Of a stretch of DNA of 64,000 nt, positions 10,659 to 20,326 are shown piece after piece. This stretch comes from Granulicella sp. Lineage in GTDB: Bacteria > Acidobacteriota > Terriglobia > Terriglobales > Acidobacteriaceae. The first letter of the stretch is position 1, and each line of letters begins with the position of its first letter. A program made the translations under genes and the position numbers. The DNA is taken from the NCBI GenBank assembly GCA_027365345.1, contig DAHXNO010000040.1:1-64000 (forward strand). The letters run 5' to 3'. The notes beneath the pieces are model-generated. The model made no database searches. It had not been told where the DNA came from and saw only the letters and a program-made list of their open reading frames with translations.

Positions 10659-10688
10659 TTGACAGCGTCTCGGCGCGAGTCTTATACC
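10659..10688 (+). promoter_or_regulatory. Candidate sigma70-like promoter for the lactonase-uxuA operon
   Basis: TTGACA (10659-10664) - 18 nt - TATACC (10683-10688); small palindrome CTCG-GCG-CGAG in the spacer (10669-10679). Confidence 0.5.
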
Positions 10689-10728
10689 TCAATGGTGGCC
10701 CTGCACGGCTTGGGCCTCCTCTTTCGCC

Positions 10729-11646
10729 ATGCACACACACATAGACATCATCGCCGACGACGGCAATCTCTGCGGGGAGGGCCCGTTCTGGGATGACCGT
10801 GGCCAGGCTCTCTACTGGACAGATATCACCGGCAACCGCGTCTTCCGCTATGACTGGAAACAGCAGCGCCACACAGTACTGCATGACGGTTTTCAGGTGG
10901 CAGGGTTCTGCCTCCAGAAGGACGATGGACTTGTGGTGACCAACCACCATGGCATCTGGCTTTGGCCGCCGGGAGCAGAGCCGGTTCTGTTGGCCAAACA
11001 GGCGGACGGGCAGGAGTGCGTGATGAATGACTGCACCGCCGACCCGATGGGACGGGTGTACGGCGGGTCCTGGCATATAGACGAGCAAGGCCGCTCTAGC
11101 CCAAGTTTTCTCTTCCGCGTCGATACCGACGGCTCCGTTCACATCGCAGATGAAGGCATCTGCTTCTCTAACGGGCTGGCGTTTTCTCCCGACGAAAGTA
11201 CCCTCTACTTTGCAGACACCGTAGCGCGTTGCATCTATGCCTATGACTGGCGCCGCAGCGACGGCGTGCTCAGCCGTCGCCGCGTGCTCACGCGCATTGA
11301 TCGCTCGGAAGGCTTGCCGGACGGGCTGGCAGTGGACGCAGAAGGGTTTATCTGGTGCGCACACTGGTTCGGCGGATGCATCACCCGCTACGATCCGGAG
11401 GGCAAGCGGGAGCGCCGCATGGAGATGCCTGCGGCGCAGACCTCCTCGCTGTGCTTTGGCGGACCTGATCTCGACGAGATCTATGTCACCTCTGCGGCGC
11501 GAAGTAATTCGCTGGTCCTGGCGCCGGAAGGGTACGATCCCACACGGCAACTGATCGGAGGCGCGCTGTATCGCTTGCGAAGCGACATTCACGGACTGAC
11601 CAGGTACCGGTCGAATGTTTCGCTGGCGGGGGCTGGCCGCTCATGA
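10729..11646 (+). CDS. SMP-30/gluconolactonase/LRE family protein
   Basis: 305 aa; CGEGPFWDDRGQALYWTDITGNRVFRYD, DGLAVDAEGFIWCAHW. Confidence 0.9.
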   Translation: MHTHIDIIADDGNLCGEGPFWDDRGQALYWTDITGNRVFRYDWKQQRHTVLHDGFQVAGFCLQKDDGLVVTNHHGIWLWPPGAEPVLLAKQADGQECVMNDCTADPMGRVYGGSWHIDEQGRSSPSFLFRVDTDGSVHIADEGICFSNGLAFSPDESTLYFADTVARCIYAYDWRRSDGVLSRRRVLTRIDRSEGLPDGLAVDAEGFIWCAHWFGGCITRYDPEGKRERRMEMPAAQTSSLCFGGPDLDEIYVTSAARSNSLVLAPEGYDPTRQLIGGALYRLRSDIHGLTRYRSNVSLAGAGRS

Positions 11647-11674
11647 CGTTCGCTTCCCCGCATCAGAAGGAGTT

Positions 11675-12874
11675 ATGAAAGAAACATGGCGTTGGTTCGG
11701 CCCGGAAGATCCGGTCCCTCTGCGGTACGCCTCCCAGGCGGGGGCAACCGGGATTGTCAGCGCGCTTCACCATCTCTACCGGGGTGAAGTGTGGCCTGTT
11801 GAAGAAGTCCTCAAGCGCCGGGATCAGATCGCCGCCGCAGGCATGGACTGGTCGGTGGTAGAAAGCATCCCCATGCCTACCTCGATCAAACTTCGCACTG
11901 GCCCATTCCGGAGCAACATTGACACGTGGATTGACTCCATGGCGGCGATTGCGAAGGCCGGCGTGAAGATCCTTTGCTACAACTTTATGCCGGTGGTGGA
12001 CTGGGTGCGCACGGATATTGCCTTCCGGCTGCCTTCCACTGGTTACGCGGTGCGTTTCGATGCTCTGGACTTTGCCGCCTATGATCTGTTCATCCTGCAG
12101 CGGAGGGGAGCGGAAGACGGCCTCTCGCAAGAGCGCATCGCGGCTGCGCGCAGGCGCTTCGAGAGCATGACGCCAGAGTTCATTGAGCGGCTGGAACGTA
12201 CACTGATCGCCGGTCTGTCCGCCTCTGAATCGTCCTACGATCGGGAATCGATGCGCGCCGCTATCGCGCAGTTCGATGGCGTAACAGCCGAGGACCTGCG
12301 AGGAAATCTGTTGAGCTTTCTGCAGGACGTAGGTCCGGTGGCGCAGGAGTTGGGGATTCGCCTGGCGATCCATCCGGACGATCCGCCCTGGCCGCTGTAC
12401 GGTCTGCCGCGCATCGTCTCCACGGCTGAGGATCTGCGCCGCATTCTGGACGGATACAACTCGCCGGTGAATGGATTGACGTTCTGCGCCGGCTCACTCG
12501 GGTCGCGCGCAGACAATGACCTTGTGGCCATGGCGCGAGAGTTCGGACCGCGCATTCACTTCTTGCATCTGCGCCAGGTGCGGCGCGAGGACGATGGATC
12601 CTTTTACGAGTCCGAACACCTCTCCGGCAGCAGCGATATGCTGGGCTTGATCCGCACGATGCTGGAAGAAGAGTGCCGCCGCGCGCGGAACGGGCAGCTT
12701 GACTGGGAGATCCCAATGCGTCCGGATCATGGCCATCTGCTAGGGGATGATATTGGGAAACCCGGCAACGCCGGCTACTCCTTTGTAGGCCGGTTGAAGG
12801 GCCTCGCGGAGTTGCGCGGAGCCATCCGCGGGCTGCAGTTCGCTTTGCCGGAACTGCTTCCCGCCGAGCGATAA
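11675..12874 (+). CDS. uxuA: Mannonate dehydratase
   Basis: MKETWRWFGPEDPVPL; IHPDDPPWPLYGLPRIVS; RPDHGHLLGDD; RBS aaggag upstream of the ATG at 11675. Confidence 0.92.
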   Translation: MKETWRWFGPEDPVPLRYASQAGATGIVSALHHLYRGEVWPVEEVLKRRDQIAAAGMDWSVVESIPMPTSIKLRTGPFRSNIDTWIDSMAAIAKAGVKILCYNFMPVVDWVRTDIAFRLPSTGYAVRFDALDFAAYDLFILQRRGAEDGLSQERIAAARRRFESMTPEFIERLERTLIAGLSASESSYDRESMRAAIAQFDGVTAEDLRGNLLSFLQDVGPVAQELGIRLAIHPDDPPWPLYGLPRIVSTAEDLRRILDGYNSPVNGLTFCAGSLGSRADNDLVAMAREFGPRIHFLHLRQVRREDDGSFYESEHLSGSSDMLGLIRTMLEEECRRARNGQLDWEIPMRPDHGHLLGDDIGKPGNAGYSFVGRLKGLAELRGAIRGLQFALPELLPAER

Positions 12875-12885
12875 GGAGATTGGAC

Positions 12886-13668
12886 ATGCAAGAGTTCCAA
12901 GGAAAAACAGCGCTCATAACCGGCACGACCGGCATTGGCCGGGCGATAGCCTTGCGTCTGGCTGCCAGCGGCGCGCATGCCATGGCCTGCGGCATTGATC
13001 TCGCCGCCAACCAAGAGCTGAACGCGGAGGCCGAGCGCCGAGGCTTGCCTCTCCGCGCTGAGGCCGCCGACGTGTCCGATCCACAATCTGTGCAGAGCTT
13101 CATCGACCTGGCCGTGCGCGAACTCGGTGGCATTGACATCCTGGTCAACGCAGCGGCGATTCAGCCCTTTGGCTCCGTACTGGAGACCGATCCGACAACT
13201 TGGAACCGCTGCATGAGCGTGAATGTGGGCGGCATCTATCTGATGGCGCGTGGCGTGATTCCAGAGATGAAGAAGCGGGGAGGCGGAAAAATCGTCAACC
13301 TCGCCTCCGTTCAGGGCTACGCCTGCCAGGTCGGAGTGGCAGCCTACGCCACCTCCAAGGGAGCGGTTCTCAGCCTCACCCGGGCGCTCGCCCTCGATCA
13401 TGCCCGCGATCACATCACGGTCAACTCCATCAGCCCTGGCTCAATCAGATCACCCATGCTCGCCTCCTCCGCCCAGCACTTTTCTCCGGGAGCTTCGCAG
13501 GAAGAGGTCTTTGCACGCTTCGGAGCCATGCACCCCATAGGCCGGATCGGAACACCGGAAGAGGTGGCTGAGCTGGCCGCATTCCTGGCATCAGACCACG
13601 CCGGGTTCTGCACTGGCAGCGATTTTGTGGTGGATGGAGGGCTGCTGGCAGCCTTGGGAGTAAGCTGA
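12886..13668 (+). CDS. SDR family oxidoreductase (sugar-acid dehydrogenase type)
   Basis: ALITGTTGIGRAIA cofactor motif; YATSKGAVLSLTRALA; NSISPGSI; preceded by ataaggag. Confidence 0.9.
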   Translation: MQEFQGKTALITGTTGIGRAIALRLAASGAHAMACGIDLAANQELNAEAERRGLPLRAEAADVSDPQSVQSFIDLAVRELGGIDILVNAAAIQPFGSVLETDPTTWNRCMSVNVGGIYLMARGVIPEMKKRGGGKIVNLASVQGYACQVGVAAYATSKGAVLSLTRALALDHARDHITVNSISPGSIRSPMLASSAQHFSPGASQEEVFARFGAMHPIGRIGTPEEVAELAAFLASDHAGFCTGSDFVVDGGLLAALGVS

Positions 13669-13732
13669 AACCGGGCCTCGACCGGAGCGCGAGAGTAGGT
13701 CGATTTTCCCTGGTCTACTTTTCTTTCGCCAT

Positions 13733-13757
13733 AAAAAAATAGTTCTGCTATTCTTTT
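13733..13757. promoter_or_regulatory. AT-rich inverted repeat AAAAAATAG-ttctg-CTATTcTTTTT upstream of the ROK gene
   Basis: Perfect AATAG/CTATT arms extended by A-tract/T-tract after one mismatch. Confidence 0.35.
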
Positions 13758-13915
13758 TATGTGCAAAACGTCGTTCAGTCTGTCATGAATCGGCCCACGG
13801 CGTCTCAGCGGAGGCAAGCATCTCCGCCGTCCGCCGCACGCTGCATGGCGAGTCTGCACTGCATCCAAGCCGCCTGGCGCGACGAGCTTTGCCAATCCTT
13901 GGCGGATCTGCGGCC

Positions 13916-14848
13916 ATGAAGATTCTGGCTGTAGATCTGGGGGGTACGCACGCCACCTGCGCTCTGGTGGAAGGCCGACGCATCCTCGCCCGAGAGACGA
14001 TTGCCCTGCCCGGCTCGCCGTTGTTGGCCACTTCGCTTGAGACGATAGCAGCTTCGCTGGATCGAGTTCAGGCACAGAATCCAGCCAATGCGATTGGCTT
14101 TGGATTCTGCGGGCTTGTGGACTCCAGATCGACCCGCATTGCTTCCACCAACGGCAAGTACACCGATGCAGTGGACCTGGACCTCTCTCACTGGGCCGTG
14201 CAGCGCTTTGGCCTTCCTCTCCGGCTGGAGAATGACGCTCGGCTTGCCCTGTTGGGCGAGCGCTTTGCCGGCGCAGCTCAGGGTGAGACCGATGTGGTGA
14301 TGTTTACGCTCGGCACCGGTATCGGCGGTGTGGCCATGATCGGCGGCCAGTTGCTGAGGGGAAAGCACGACCAGGCAGGAGTCCTTGGGGGGCATATCCC
14401 CGTCAACTTTGCCGGCCGGCGTTGCACCTGCGGCGCTATCGGGTGCGCAGAATCGGAGGCTTCAGGATGGTCTTTGCCGCTCATCGCAACCGAATGGCCG
14501 GACTATGCCTCCAGTCAACTCGCCTCGCGCCGTCTTGATTTTGAAAAGCTGTTTGCCTGCGCCACGGCGGGAGATTCGGTTTCACGCGAGATTGTGGATC
14601 ATTGCCTTCGTGTGTGGGGAGCCGCAGCGGTTGCCGCCATCCACTCCTTTGACCCGGAGTTGCTCGTCTATGGCGGCGGCGTGATGAAGAGTTCCGACCT
14701 CATCCTGCCTTTTCTTCAGGAATACGTGGACGCGAATGCCTGGACGCCCTGGGGCAAGGTTCGGGTCCGCGCTGCGCAACTCGGTAACGACGCCGCGCTC
14801 TTCGGTGTGGTTCCCCTATTCGATCAGGAGCTTCCCCTTGTACGATAA
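13916..14848 (+). CDS. ROK family sugar kinase
   Basis: MKILAVDLGGTHATCALVEGR; GTGIGGVAMIGGQL; GGHIPVNFAGRRCTCGAIGCAE zinc/ROK signature. Confidence 0.92.
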   Translation: MKILAVDLGGTHATCALVEGRRILARETIALPGSPLLATSLETIAASLDRVQAQNPANAIGFGFCGLVDSRSTRIASTNGKYTDAVDLDLSHWAVQRFGLPLRLENDARLALLGERFAGAAQGETDVVMFTLGTGIGGVAMIGGQLLRGKHDQAGVLGGHIPVNFAGRRCTCGAIGCAESEASGWSLPLIATEWPDYASSQLASRRLDFEKLFACATAGDSVSREIVDHCLRVWGAAAVAAIHSFDPELLVYGGGVMKSSDLILPFLQEYVDANAWTPWGKVRVRAAQLGNDAALFGVVPLFDQELPLVR

Positions 14849-16565
14849 GTTTCCCTATGTTCCCGCGGGCTCCCGTGACGAGTGCCTTTCTGGCTGGCCA
14901 GAGATCGGCCGGACGCTTCGTAGCCAAGCGCCCTCCGGCCAGTGCATCGTCGTGGAGTGTTATCCCGGCGTCTTTCTGCAGGAAGTGCTCCGTGAACTGA
15001 CCGCCGCTTTGCCGGATGCGGTCTTCGTCTCTACCCCCGATCTCTTTCGCCCGGCGGCGGAGATCGACCGCATGCTGGAGCCGCTGCTCGGCGACGATCC
15101 TGTCTTTGGCAGGATGAACACCATCGAAATCGAAGATTTCATCGACCCCGTCAAGCTGGCGGAAGCGCGCAACCGCTGCAAAGCAGCGGCGGCTACGGTG
15201 ATCGTGGGACCAGGAGCGTCTCTGGTTGCGCCCAGAACGGACCTGCTCATCTACGCGGATATGGCGCGCTGGGAGATTCAGATGCGGCAGCGCCGCAACC
15301 AGATCGGGAGCCTTGGAGCGGACGATTTGGAGGAGCGTGCTTCGCTGAAGTATAAGCGCGCCTTCTTTGTGGATTGGCGTGCGGCCGATCGGCTCAAGTC
15401 GCGGCTGCTCGACAGGATCGATCTGCTGCTGGACACCAACATTCCCAATCAGCCCAAGGCGATCTCCGGAGATGTCTTCCGCCGCAGTCTCGCGGCGGTG
15501 GTCAAGCGCCCCTTCCGCGTGGTTCCTTTTTTTGACCCCGGACCCTGGGGTGGACACTGGATGGAACGTGTCTGCGGCTTGTCTGCGAGCGACGCACCAA
15601 ATCATGCCTGGTGCTTCGACTGCGTGCCGGAGGAAAATAGCCTTCTGCTCGGATTCGGCGATCTGCGTGTGGAGATCCCCTCCATCAACGTGGTGTTGGC
15701 CCATCCCGAGCCGTTGCTGGGCAGCGCCATCTACTCGCGCTTCGGAGCGGAGTTCCCCATCCGTTTCGATCTTCTGGACACCATGGGAGGCGGCAACCTC
15801 TCTCTCCAGGTTCATCCTCTCACCGCCTACATTCGCGAGCATTTCGGTATGGATTACACGCAGGACGAGAGCTACTACATGCTCGACGCCGAGCCGAACG
15901 CCTGTGTCTATCTGGGCTTGAAAGAAGGTATCGACCGGCATGGGATGCTACAGGATCTGGAACGCGCCCAGAAAGGCGGCTTCGATTTTCCAGCCGACGA
16001 ATACGTCAATCGCTTCCCTGCCCGCAAACACGATCACTTCCTGATCCCCGCAGGCACCGTTCACTGCTCTGGCAAAAACAGCATGGTGCTTGAGATCAGT
16101 GCCACGCCCTACATCTTCACCTTCAAGCTGTGGGACTGGGGCCGCCTCGGCCTTGACGAGCGTCCACGGCCCATCCACCTGCAGCACGGAGCAGCTAATA
16201 TCCAGTGGGACCGAACCACCGCGTGGGTTCGCCGCTCGCTGGTGAATTGCGTGGAGCCCCTCTCCAGCGGGGACGGTTGGCGCGAGGAAAGAACAGGCTT
16301 GCACTCCCTCGAGTTCATCGAGTCGCGCCGACACTGGTTCACCAAACCGGTACCGCACGATACCGTCGGCACTGTTCAAGTCTTTAATCTGGTGGAGGGT
16401 GAACAGGCTGTTGTTGAGAGCCCCTCCGGAGCCTTTGAACCCTTCATCGTCAACTACGCGGAGACCTTCATCGTTCCCGCTGCGGTCGGCACATATACCA
16501 TTCGTCCCTGCGGCTCGGATCGCGGCCATGAATACGCTACGATCCGAGCCCAAGTGCGAGCGTAG
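14838..16565 (+). CDS. Class I mannose-6-phosphate isomerase-like protein with N-terminal kinase-like region
   Basis: C-terminal PMI-like motif GGGNLSLQVHPLTAYIREHFGMDYTQDESYYML; ~200-aa N-terminal extension; probable TTG start overlapping the end of the ROK gene. Confidence 0.7.
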   Translation: MYDKFPYVPAGSRDECLSGWPEIGRTLRSQAPSGQCIVVECYPGVFLQEVLRELTAALPDAVFVSTPDLFRPAAEIDRMLEPLLGDDPVFGRMNTIEIEDFIDPVKLAEARNRCKAAAATVIVGPGASLVAPRTDLLIYADMARWEIQMRQRRNQIGSLGADDLEERASLKYKRAFFVDWRAADRLKSRLLDRIDLLLDTNIPNQPKAISGDVFRRSLAAVVKRPFRVVPFFDPGPWGGHWMERVCGLSASDAPNHAWCFDCVPEENSLLLGFGDLRVEIPSINVVLAHPEPLLGSAIYSRFGAEFPIRFDLLDTMGGGNLSLQVHPLTAYIREHFGMDYTQDESYYMLDAEPNACVYLGLKEGIDRHGMLQDLERAQKGGFDFPADEYVNRFPARKHDHFLIPAGTVHCSGKNSMVLEISATPYIFTFKLWDWGRLGLDERPRPIHLQHGAANIQWDRTTAWVRRSLVNCVEPLSSGDGWREERTGLHSLEFIESRRHWFTKPVPHDTVGTVQVFNLVEGEQAVVESPSGAFEPFIVNYAETFIVPAAVGTYTIRPCGSDRGHEYATIRAQVRA

Positions 16566-16628
16566 CAACAGCTCTCTATCTCCGCTCCCTTCAGAACGGA
16601 GCCTCGCCCAGGGAGCGCCTGCCTTGTC

Positions 16629-19600
16629 TCAAAACATCACCTTGACGGCGAGTTGAATCTGGCGCGCGGTACCGGTGCCCACCTGAGTCGAGTTATCGTC
16701 AGCAACAGTCTCGCCCGTCTGACCAAAGTTGGCATCTGGGACGCAACTGGCCGGAGTGGTCCCGGAGGCGGCTGTGAAAGAGGTACAGATGCCCCCATCC
16801 GGAGTAGAGAAGTTGGGATGATTCAGAATATTGAAGAGATCGACGCGGAACTGCAGTTTGGCCCGTCCCGTCAAGGAGAAGTTCTTCATGCCGGAGAAAT
16901 CCCACTGGAAGAAGCCAGGACCTTCCAGGCTGTTGCGGCCAACATCTCCCAGTGTCGTGGGATCTCCCGGAACTCCATCAAAGTTAGGCTCGATCTCAAA
17001 TGCCTTAATGTTGTAGCTTTGGTCAGGCCAGGAGAAGTTGCGCAGGCGGACTGGCTGTCCTGTGGAATCCGGCCGCACGGGCAGCCCGAAGATTCCGCTC
17101 TCAATAGACACGTTCACCGGAGCGCCCGAACGCGTCTGAAGGATGCTGGAAAGCTGCCATCCCCCCAGAACACCCTTCAGAATCGGATTGCCTCCCCGCA
17201 TGTCGGGCAGGGTATACACCACACTGGCAGTGAAGTTGTTCCGGATATCCCAATCGCCGGCGCTCATATCCTTCGCCGCATCGTATGGGTCAGAAAAACC
17301 ATTGAACACGTTCACCATGTCGTTGATTTCTTTCGACCACGTATAGTTCGCTTCCGCAACCATGCGGCCCACGCTATGACGGATCTGAGCTTGCAGAGCG
17401 TTGTAGCTCGAGCTCAGCTCGTCGGCATCGTAGTCCTCATTGGCAAAGCCAGAAAGAGGATGGATGTCCGTGACATAGTTCCCTGGGTTCAGATTCACAG
17501 CCGCAAAATCAACGCCGGCCTGCATCCGGTGATCCTGGTTGCCGGTGTAATTCAGCGTGAATACCGTATTGTCCGGCAGTTCCTGCTGAATACCCACGAG
17601 CCAGTTTGGAGAATAAGGGTCGTGCGGATGCGATGGGAAGATATTCACGTTCTGAGTGCCAGGCGGTAGAACCGGGTTCGATTCCGGATACGTCAGCGCC
17701 TCCTGAAATACGTTCACGGTATAACTCTGGTACGCCGGCAGATTGGTCACCAGCGTGTCATCGAAGTGCATCGGATTGTAGAACAGCCCGTAGTACGCGT
17801 GGATCACCGTCTTGCCGTGGCCGGTAGGATCGTAGGCCAGCCCAAGGCGCGGCGCCACATCGATCGTCGGCCCGGAATAGGCCGGCTCCGTGGTCGGCAG
17901 GAAAGACTGGGTGGCAAAATCAAAATTCTGCTCCTGGTTGTCTCGCGCGCTCCAAACCGTGTTGAAATCGGTGCGCAAGCCAAGATTTACGGTTAGCTTC
18001 GATGTAACTCTCCAGTCATCCTCTGCATACACGTCCCAGTTGGAGTTGTGCACGCCGACAAAGCCCGGATAACCAATCTTTTCCAGCGCGAAAGGCTGAT
18101 CATCCTCAAGATTCGCGAAGCTGGCAAACTCGTAGTTCTGGTACTGCCGCAGGAACGTATCCAGCCGGTTGAACTGCAGTTGCAGGCCAAATCGAATCGT
18201 GTGCCTGCTGGTCGTCTTGGTGGCATTATCCAGAACATCCACGACAGTGTTGTAGTTCACCTGGTTGAAGTCGTTTGCTCCGGGCAACGCGCCCAGATCG
18301 GTGAAGAAGCCGGAGAACGCCTCGTATGGCCTGGGAGTATCCGAATTGGTATTGGAATTGAAGCGGTTGGAGGCTACGCTGGCTTCGTTCAGGAAGGTTG
18401 GACTGAAAACGTGCGTCTCGTGCAGCATCAAAAACTGGGTCTGCAAACTCAGCGGCGTCGTCTGTCCCTGGTTCAGCCCGTACTCCTGATTCGTCAATGA
18501 ATTGTCGATGCTGAAGCGCACGAACGTCTGATCGCGCGTCGACGTATTGTAATCCACCCGCACCTCTCCGCTGTCTTCGCCCAGCGTCGTCGGTAAGGCC
18601 GCCGGATCGTAGACCAGATCAGCCCCGGCAGAGGGGCCGGCCGCATCCTGGGTATCGGGCACGGCACAGGAGACAGGCGCGGGAATCGAGGTGCATCCCG
18701 CAGGCAGCGGCGCCATCTGCGCCAGCACCGACTGCATGGACGGCAGGAACTGTGAGCGAACATAGGCGCTGGGGACCTCATACAGCGAGTTCACGTCGGT
18801 GGTCTTCTGGCGGATGCCTTCGTAGTTCACGAAGAAGAACAGTTTGCTATGCGCTATCGGACCGCTGATATTCCCTCCAAACTGATTCATCTGCAGCGGC
18901 ACCTTGGGATTGGTCAGAGCATTCGCAAAGTAGTCGTCCGCATCCATGGCGTCGTTGCGGAAGAAATCGAAGATCTCGCCGTGATATTGATTGCTTCCAC
19001 CCTTGGTAACCATGTTCATCTGCGGCCCCAGCGAATGTCCCACGTCCGCGCTGTAGCCGCTGTTGGAGAAATCGATCTCCTGAACGCTATCGATGCTGCC
19101 CTGCATCAGGCGGCCCTGCTCGTTCCCTTCCGTCTCGTCAAAACCGTTAATGTCGCCGCGCGAGGCGTTCTGTCCGTCCATGGTCACATCAAGGCCGGTA
19201 AAGAAATTCTCCTGCCCATTAATGCTGCCCTGAAAAACTCCAATCGAATTCACTGATCCCGGTGCAATCTCAAGGAAGTCCATCACATCGCGGCCGTTGG
19301 TGGGTAAATTGCGAATCTGCGTCTGGGTCAGCGTCGTTCCGGAGGTCGCGTTGGCCGTATCCACCGAAGCAGCCGTGCCTGTGACCTCCACCCTTTCAGA
19401 AGCTGACGCGACAAACAAACTTATGTGGATGCGCACGGTAGCGCCCACCGTCAACGCGAATGGCTTGGTGGTCGCTTTGCTGAAGCTCTTGGCCACCGCA
19501 GACACCTGATAGTTGCCAAAGGGCAGCCCTGGAACCGTGAAGGCGCCGTTGCCGCTAGTAGAAACATGGGTTTGCCGAGCTGTGTCCAAATCGGTGATCA

Positions 19601-19814
19601 CCACGCTGGCGTGCGGAAACACAGCGCCCGTGGAATCCGTAACCGTGCCTGCGATTGTGCCGGTATCGAACACGCTCACATTCTGCGCATCCATCGGCAC
19701 AGGCCGCGTGAGCAGGACACATGCTGTCAACGCCACCGAACACGGTCCCACAAACTTCCATACGCGGATTCTCGTGCGCGCACTAGCCAAAATCCAGTTC
19801 CAGGTCTTCGACAT
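16629..19814 (-). CDS. TonB-dependent receptor with CarboxypepD_reg-like domain
   Basis: GTIAGTVTDSTGAVFPHASVVITDLDT; LPTNGRDVMDFLEIAPG; FRVDLFNILNHPNF... Confidence 0.9.
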   Translation of the reverse strand: MSKTWNWILASARTRIRVWKFVGPCSVALTACVLLTRPVPMDAQNVSVFDTGTIAGTVTDSTGAVFPHASVVITDLDTARQTHVSTSGNGAFTVPGLPFGNYQVSAVAKSFSKATTKPFALTVGATVRIHISLFVASASERVEVTGTAASVDTANATSGTTLTQTQIRNLPTNGRDVMDFLEIAPGSVNSIGVFQGSINGQENFFTGLDVTMDGQNASRGDINGFDETEGNEQGRLMQGSIDSVQEIDFSNSGYSADVGHSLGPQMNMVTKGGSNQYHGEIFDFFRNDAMDADDYFANALTNPKVPLQMNQFGGNISGPIAHSKLFFFVNYEGIRQKTTDVNSLYEVPSAYVRSQFLPSMQSVLAQMAPLPAGCTSIPAPVSCAVPDTQDAAGPSAGADLVYDPAALPTTLGEDSGEVRVDYNTSTRDQTFVRFSIDNSLTNQEYGLNQGQTTPLSLQTQFLMLHETHVFSPTFLNEASVASNRFNSNTNSDTPRPYEAFSGFFTDLGALPGANDFNQVNYNTVVDVLDNATKTTSRHTIRFGLQLQFNRLDTFLRQYQNYEFASFANLEDDQPFALEKIGYPGFVGVHNSNWDVYAEDDWRVTSKLTVNLGLRTDFNTVWSARDNQEQNFDFATQSFLPTTEPAYSGPTIDVAPRLGLAYDPTGHGKTVIHAYYGLFYNPMHFDDTLVTNLPAYQSYTVNVFQEALTYPESNPVLPPGTQNVNIFPSHPHDPYSPNWLVGIQQELPDNTVFTLNYTGNQDHRMQAGVDFAAVNLNPGNYVTDIHPLSGFANEDYDADELSSSYNALQAQIRHSVGRMVAEANYTWSKEINDMVNVFNGFSDPYDAAKDMSAGDWDIRNNFTASVVYTLPDMRGGNPILKGVLGGWQLSSILQTRSGAPVNVSIESGIFGLPVRPDSTGQPVRLRNFSWPDQSYNIKAFEIEPNFDGVPGDPTTLGDVGRNSLEGPGFFQWDFSGMKNFSLTGRAKLQFRVDLFNILNHPNFSTPDGGICTSFTAASGTTPASCVPDANFGQTGETVADDNSTQVGTGTARQIQLAVKVMF

Positions 19815-19870
19815 CGCCCCTCCAGCAGCGAATGGTTCCCTAGGTGGTTATCCCTTTCCAGGACCATTCG

Positions 19871-19938
19871 GAACATGGGATTCATGTTCTGTTTACCGCA
19901 ATAAAGACTATGTTGACTTTCACTTCACTGTCAATAGT
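19871..19938 (-). promoter_or_regulatory. Upstream region of TonB-dependent receptor 2 with two inverted repeats and a -35-like TTGACA
   Basis: GAACATG-GGATT-CATGTTC (19871-19889); ACTAT/ATAGT and TTGAC-N12-GTCAA (19907-19938); on the minus strand TTGACA-N16-CATAGT. Confidence 0.5.
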
Positions 19939-20326
19939 GATCTGTACTCTTTCTTTTCATGAATCCTCCACTATTGCCCTTGGCGCGCAACCTGGCGTGC
20001 CGCAAAGCAACATGGGATGCTCTGCTGAAGTTGCAACCTCTTTGCTATGTGATGGTTACCGCGAGGTGACGCAGCCGATAAGCGGCCAGCCGGCAAGGGG
20101 CTTCGGCCATTTTCCCGCGCGGTAAACCCGGACAGCATCTGCTCCCGCCTGGCGGCGGGGCTGGCCATGAGTCGATCTCCGCGGGGAAGCGGATGATCTG
20201 TTCGGCAGGCTGCGGACCACCATGGGATGATCCAACTGGCGCTGCTGTAAATTCAAAGCCTGGCCGCAGCCGCCAAGAACGTTGCTCGATCCCCATCAAT
20301 CCCGGCAAGGAAGAATCGACTGACTC

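Noticed and set aside
10291-11592. 433-aa minus-strand ORF
   Set aside because: Spans the end of GH3, the intergenic gap and the lactonase in antisense; no family motif
14700-15941. 413-aa minus-strand ORF
   Set aside because: Antisense to the ROK/PMI-like genes, which carry clear motifs
16653-17669. 338-aa plus-strand ORF
   Set aside because: Antisense to TonB receptor 2; composition typical of a shadow ORF
17668-17690. tRNA T-arm-like string GGGTTCGATTCCGG
   Set aside because: Lies inside TonB receptor 2 coding sequence and no acceptor/anticodon arms were found at suitable spacing
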